DNA of 64,000 bases from Actinomycetota bacterium (lineage in GTDB: Bacteria; Actinomycetota; Actinomycetes; S36-B12): NCBI GenBank assembly GCA_947449035.1, contig CANFQC010000006.1:20991-84990 (forward strand). Reading direction: 5' to 3'. A model generated the notes under the pieces. That model did no database searches. It saw only the letters and a program-made list of their open reading frames with translations, and had not been told where the DNA came from. Position numbers and translations under genes: made by a program. Positions 60,300 through 64,000 of the stretch are shown in pieces. Position 1 is the first letter of the stretch. Every line of letters begins with the position of its first letter.

Positions 60300-61055
60300 A
60301 TGACCAAGACCAACTTCCGCGTCGGCCTGATCGTGCCGAGCTCGAATGTCACGATGGAAACCGAGATCCCGGCCATGCTTCGCGCCCGCGAGGCCGTCGA
60401 GCCCGAGCGTTTCACCTTCCACTCCTCACGCATGCGCATGAAGTCGGTGACCAAGGAAGAGCTCGAGGCCATGGACGACGCCTCTGACCGCTGCGCCGTC
60501 GAGCTCTCCGATGCACAGGTCGATGTCATGGGCTACGCCTGCCTGGTGGCGATCATGACCCGCGGTGCGGGCTACCACTGTGTCTCGCAGGAACGCCTCG
60601 GCAAGATCGCCGTAGCCGAAGGCTGCGACGCCAGTGTCGTGACGAGCGCTGGCGCACTCATGGATGCCCTGAACCTCATGGGCGCCAAGAAGGTTGCTCT
60701 CATCGCGCCCTACATGCTGCCGCTTACTCAGCAGGTCGTGGCCTACATCGAGAACGGTGGTTTCGAGGTCACCGACTTCGTCGCCCTCGAGATCCCCGAC
60801 AACCTTGAGGTCGGTGCCCAGGATCCGATGAACCTCGATGCCATCGTCGATCGTCTCGATCACAGCGAGGCCGATGTCGTGATCTTGTCGGCCTGCGTGC
60901 AGATGCCCTCGCTCGCCGCGATCCAGAAGGTCCAAGATCGCATTGGCAAGCCGGTGATCTCGGCAGCCGTTGCCACCACGTACTACTTGCTCAAGGAGAT
61001 GGGCCTCAAGCCGGTCGTGCCGAACGCCGGCGCCCTGCTCAGCGGCGCGTACTAG
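60300..61055 (+). CDS. maleate cis-trans isomerase/arylmalonate decarboxylase-like Asp/Glu racemase superfamily protein
   Basis: FRVGLIVPSSNVTMETEIPAML; VDVMGYACLVAIMTRGAGYH; VVILSACVQMPSLAAIQKVQDRIGKPVISAAVATTYYLL. Confidence 0.88.
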   Translation: MTKTNFRVGLIVPSSNVTMETEIPAMLRAREAVEPERFTFHSSRMRMKSVTKEELEAMDDASDRCAVELSDAQVDVMGYACLVAIMTRGAGYHCVSQERLGKIAVAEGCDASVVTSAGALMDALNLMGAKKVALIAPYMLPLTQQVVAYIENGGFEVTDFVALEIPDNLEVGAQDPMNLDAIVDRLDHSEADVVILSACVQMPSLAAIQKVQDRIGKPVISAAVATTYYLLKEMGLKPVVPNAGALLSGAY

Positions 61056-61062
61056 TTCACGC

Positions 61063-61100
61063 ACAAGGCCCGCTGCCCCCGTAGGGGTAGCGGGCCTTGT
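61063..61100. terminator. intrinsic terminator-like hairpin between convergent genes
   Basis: ACAAGGCCCGCTgCCCC-cgta-GGGGtAGCGGGCCTTGT. Confidence 0.75.
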
Positions 61101-61125
61101 CGTGTCAGGGGGAGTGTGAAGCAGG

Positions 61126-61413
61126 CTAGAAGCCGCCTTCCGTTCCAATCGAGAACCCAGCCTCGATGTCTTCCTTGAGGTAGGTCTTGAACGCGATGTG
61201 TGTTTCGGTCGAGACGATGCCCGGCACGATGCCGATCTTGTCGTTCACGATGCGGGCGACCTCGTCGTGGTCCTTGACCGTGATGATGACGACGAGATCG
61301 ATCTTGCCGGTGACCGAGTAGACAGTGGCGACGCCGGGAACCCGAGTCAGGGCCTCGCCGACCTCGTTGATGTGTCCGGACTTGACCTGGAGAAAGCACA
61401 GCGCTGTCAGCAT
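61126..61413 (-). CDS. stand-alone Lrp/AsnC ligand-binding (RAM) domain protein
   Basis: LTALCFLQVKSGHINEVGEALTRVPGVATVYSVTGKIDLVVIITVKDHDEVARIVNDKIGIVPGIVSTETHIAFKTY; no HTH. Confidence 0.85.
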   Translation of the reverse strand: MLTALCFLQVKSGHINEVGEALTRVPGVATVYSVTGKIDLVVIITVKDHDEVARIVNDKIGIVPGIVSTETHIAFKTYLKEDIEAGFSIGTEGGF

Positions 61414-61550
61414 TCGGCCAGTCTAGCCAGGGGCGAGTCACGGTGGCCGGGATTGGCGAGCGGTTCCCCTTGCGCTCGGGGGTAGCATTACGGAATATTG
61501 GCGATAGTCAATTTCCCGCTACATTGGTGGCGGCCTGAGATGGAGTGCAC

Positions 61551-63905
61551 ATGCGCATCGCGGTCATCGGCGGCGGCCCCGGCGGTCTTTACTTCTCCAG
61601 CCTGGTCAAGCAGCTGAACCCGGCAGCCGAGATCACCGTGTGGGAGCGCAATGCGCCCGACGACACCTTTGGATTCGGCGTGGTCTTCAGCGACCAAACC
61701 CTCAGCGGCATTAAGGCCTCCGACCGACCGGCCTTCGATGACATGGGCAAGTCCTTCGCGTACTGGGACGACATCGACATCGTGGTCGATGGACAGTCGA
61801 TGACCATCGGCGGCAATGGGTTCGCCGCGATGAGCCGTAAGGAACTGCTCAACGTGCTGCAGCGCAGGGCCATTGCACATGGAGTCGATATTCACTTCCG
61901 CACGGAGGCGCCTGCGGTCGAGGCGCTCATGGCCGAATACGACCTCGTTCTGGCGAGTGATGGCATCAACTCCCCGATCCGAGACAAGTACTCCGATCAC
62001 TTCGGCACCACGATCGATCCACGCGAGTGCAAGTTCATGTGGTTGGGCACCGACACCGTGTACGACGCTTTCAAGTTCTTCGTGCGTAACACCCCTTGGG
62101 GCGCCATGCAGATTCACTCGTACCCGATGGACGCGAAGGGCAGCACCTTCATCGTCGAGATGCACGAGGACACCTGGCGCAAGGCTGGCTTTGACAAGGT
62201 CGACTCGGCATCTCTGCCGCCGGGCGTCAGTGATCTCGAAAGCATCGAGCGCATTGCCGAGATCTTCAAGGACGATCTTGAGGGTGGATCACTGCTCGCC
62301 AACAACAGCAAGTGGATCGCCTTCCGCACGATTCGCAACAAGACTCTCGTCTATAACAACATGGCATTGCTCGGTGATTCGGCACACACTGCTCACTATT
62401 CGATCGGTTCCGGCACGAAGCTAGCGATGGAGGACGCCCTCGCCCTCGCTGCATGCGTGATCGAGCAGCCCACCATCGCCGATGCGCTGAAGGCCTACGA
62501 CACCGAGCGTGGCCCGGTCATCAAGAGCACGCAGCGCTCGGCGCAAGCGAGCATGGAGTGGTTCGAGGAGATCGATCAGTACGTCGGCCAAGAACTTCCG
62601 CAGTTCGTCTTCAACATGATGACCCGCAGTCGTCGAGTCACCTACGGAAACCTGCAGGCCCGCGACCCTAAGTTCGTAGCCGAGGTCGATGCCTGGCTTG
62701 TGAAGAGCGAGATCGCCGCCGGCCGGGTTCCTGCAGGAACCCGGCCCCGTCCGCCAATGTTCCTGCCCTTCCGACTGCGCGAGGTCGACATCGCCAATCG
62801 CGTCGTTGTCTCGCCGATCGGCCTGTACTCGGCCGTCGATGGCGTGCCGAGCGATATTCACCTGGTGCACTACGGCGCTCGCGCACTCGGTGGCGCCGGC
62901 TTGATCCTCACTGAGATGGCGGCAACGTCCGCTGACGGTCGCATCACTCCGGGCTGCCCCGGCATGTGGAACGACGCCCAGCAGGCCGGCTGGGCTCGCG
63001 TGGTCGATTACGTGCACACCACGCCCGCGAAGATCGGATTGCAGCTCGGCCACGCCGGTCGCAAGGGTGCGGTGAAACCGTCGTGGGAGGGTATGGACGC
63101 CCCGCTCGACACAGGTGCGTGGCCACTCATCTCACCCTCGCCGTTGGCCTGGGCCGAAGGCAATCAGGTGCCACGCGAGATGACGCGCGGTGACATGGAC
63201 GATGTCGTCGCGGAATTCGCCGAGTCAACTCGTCGGGCGGCGGAAGCCGGTTTCGATCTCCTTGAACTGCACTTCGCGCACGGCTTCTTAATCTCCTCCT
63301 TCCTTACCCCTGTAAGCAACCAGCGGACAGACGAGTACGGCGGATCGACGGAGAACCGCCTTCGCTTCCCGCTCGAGGTCTTTGCCGCGGTGCGAGCGGC
63401 ATGGCCTGCCGATCGACCGATCAGCGTGCGGCTATCTGCCACCGACTGGGTATCTGACGGCATCACAGAGGAAGAATCAATCGTCATCGCTCAGGCATTT
63501 GCCGATCACGGTGCTGACATCCTCGATGTGTCCACGGGCGAGACCACACCCAAGGCTCGCCCGGCCTACGGCCGCTCGTACCAGACCCCGTACTCCGATC
63601 GCATCCGCAACCTGGTCGGTATCCCGACCATCGCGGTGGGTGCGATTAGTAGCTGGGACGACGTCAACACGAATATCGCTGCGGGTCGAGCAGACCTGTG
63701 CGCAGTCGGGCGTCCGCACCTGTACGACCCCAACTGGACCCTGCACGCGGCTGCTGATCAGGACTACCCGATGGCCTGGCCTGATCCGTACCTGTGGGGA
63801 AGTGCAAAGCCGGCCGCCGGCCGCAGCGAAGATCCCAAGCCTCGACTCGTACTGGTGCCCGAAGAGACCACGGTGGTCAATCGACCCAGTCGCTGGCGTC
63901 CGTAG
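61551..63905 (+). CDS. bifunctional salicylyl-CoA/anthraniloyl-CoA 5-hydroxylase (FAD monooxygenase) fused to Old Yellow Enzyme-type oxidoreductase
   Basis: N-term MRIAVIGGGPGGLYFSSLVKQLNPAAEITVWERNAPDDTFGFGVVFSDQTL, ALLGDSAHTAHYSIGSGTKLAMEDA; C-term OYE FLPFRLREVDIANRVVVSPIGLYSA...LQLGHAGRKGAVKPSWEG...FAHGFLISSFLTPVSNQRTDEYGGSTENRLRF. ORF also has ATG 61545. Confidence 0.9.
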   Translation: MRIAVIGGGPGGLYFSSLVKQLNPAAEITVWERNAPDDTFGFGVVFSDQTLSGIKASDRPAFDDMGKSFAYWDDIDIVVDGQSMTIGGNGFAAMSRKELLNVLQRRAIAHGVDIHFRTEAPAVEALMAEYDLVLASDGINSPIRDKYSDHFGTTIDPRECKFMWLGTDTVYDAFKFFVRNTPWGAMQIHSYPMDAKGSTFIVEMHEDTWRKAGFDKVDSASLPPGVSDLESIERIAEIFKDDLEGGSLLANNSKWIAFRTIRNKTLVYNNMALLGDSAHTAHYSIGSGTKLAMEDALALAACVIEQPTIADALKAYDTERGPVIKSTQRSAQASMEWFEEIDQYVGQELPQFVFNMMTRSRRVTYGNLQARDPKFVAEVDAWLVKSEIAAGRVPAGTRPRPPMFLPFRLREVDIANRVVVSPIGLYSAVDGVPSDIHLVHYGARALGGAGLILTEMAATSADGRITPGCPGMWNDAQQAGWARVVDYVHTTPAKIGLQLGHAGRKGAVKPSWEGMDAPLDTGAWPLISPSPLAWAEGNQVPREMTRGDMDDVVAEFAESTRRAAEAGFDLLELHFAHGFLISSFLTPVSNQRTDEYGGSTENRLRFPLEVFAAVRAAWPADRPISVRLSATDWVSDGITEEESIVIAQAFADHGADILDVSTGETTPKARPAYGRSYQTPYSDRIRNLVGIPTIAVGAISSWDDVNTNIAAGRADLCAVGRPHLYDPNWTLHAAADQDYPMAWPDPYLWGSAKPAAGRSEDPKPRLVLVPEETTVVNRPSRWRP

Positions 63906-63981
63906 AAACCAGTCGCCGCACTAAGAAAACTCCGCTAGCGTCGCCGTCGGTAACGCTGAATCGCTCATCGAAGGGAAGCAC

Positions 63982-64000
63982 ATGTCCGATCTCTCCGGCC
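63982..64000 (+). CDS. start of the next CDS (MSDLSG...), truncated by window end
   Basis: GAAGGGAAGCACATG ribosome-binding context followed by open frame. Confidence 0.4.

Overview
High-GC, gene-dense chromosomal segment that reads as actinobacterial. Supporting signs: folate/ftsH housekeeping block, a TetR-DUF3107 pair, an actinobacterial-type Tad/Flp locus, and F420-type LLM oxidoreductases. I saw no rRNA, tRNA, CRISPR array, prophage or insertion sequence.

Layout:
(1) 1-2.1 kb: ferritin-like tail, DUF3107, TetR, alpha/beta hydrolase.
(2) 2.1-6.6 kb: Tad/Flp pilus locus.
(3) 6.6-15.5 kb: housekeeping genes (ppa, dacB, manA-like, tilS, hpt, ftsH, folE-folP-folB-folK).
(4) 15.5-18.3 kb: two SDRs and an HIBYL-CoA-hydrolase-like enzyme.
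(5) 18.4-22.3 kb: accessory island with a sulfotransferase::TIGR03032 fusion, a tiny upstream ORF and an exported beta-helix protein. Both transcription units carry the same 16-nt promoter-proximal element.
(6) 22.3-29.6 kb: acyl-CoA metabolism (hbd, MarR, fused IcmF mutase, two TetRs, acyl-CoA dehydrogenase).
(7) 29.7-39.8 kb: SDR/F420/ligase catabolic block.
(8) 39.9-47.3 kb: two paralogous PEP-utilising 'mobile' (phosphohistidine) domain proteins without an ATP-grasp partner, interleaved with a histidine phosphatase, a Rieske oxygenase, a hotdog thioesterase and a GntR regulator.
(9) 47.5-52.1 kb: branched-chain-type ABC transporter.
(10) 52.2-63.9 kb: aromatic catabolic island (IorAB, TDH-like, gentisate dioxygenase, nitrilase, FAH, maleate isomerase, Lrp-like, salicylyl-CoA 5-hydroxylase).

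The strongest candidates for new biology are the twin phosphohistidine-domain locus (8), the sulfotransferase/TIGR03032/beta-helix island with its shared element (5), and a TTTGATCAAA-like motif that may link GntR, the ABC transporter and the gentisate/nitrilase promoter. Product calls are by eye from the supplied translations; no database search was run.
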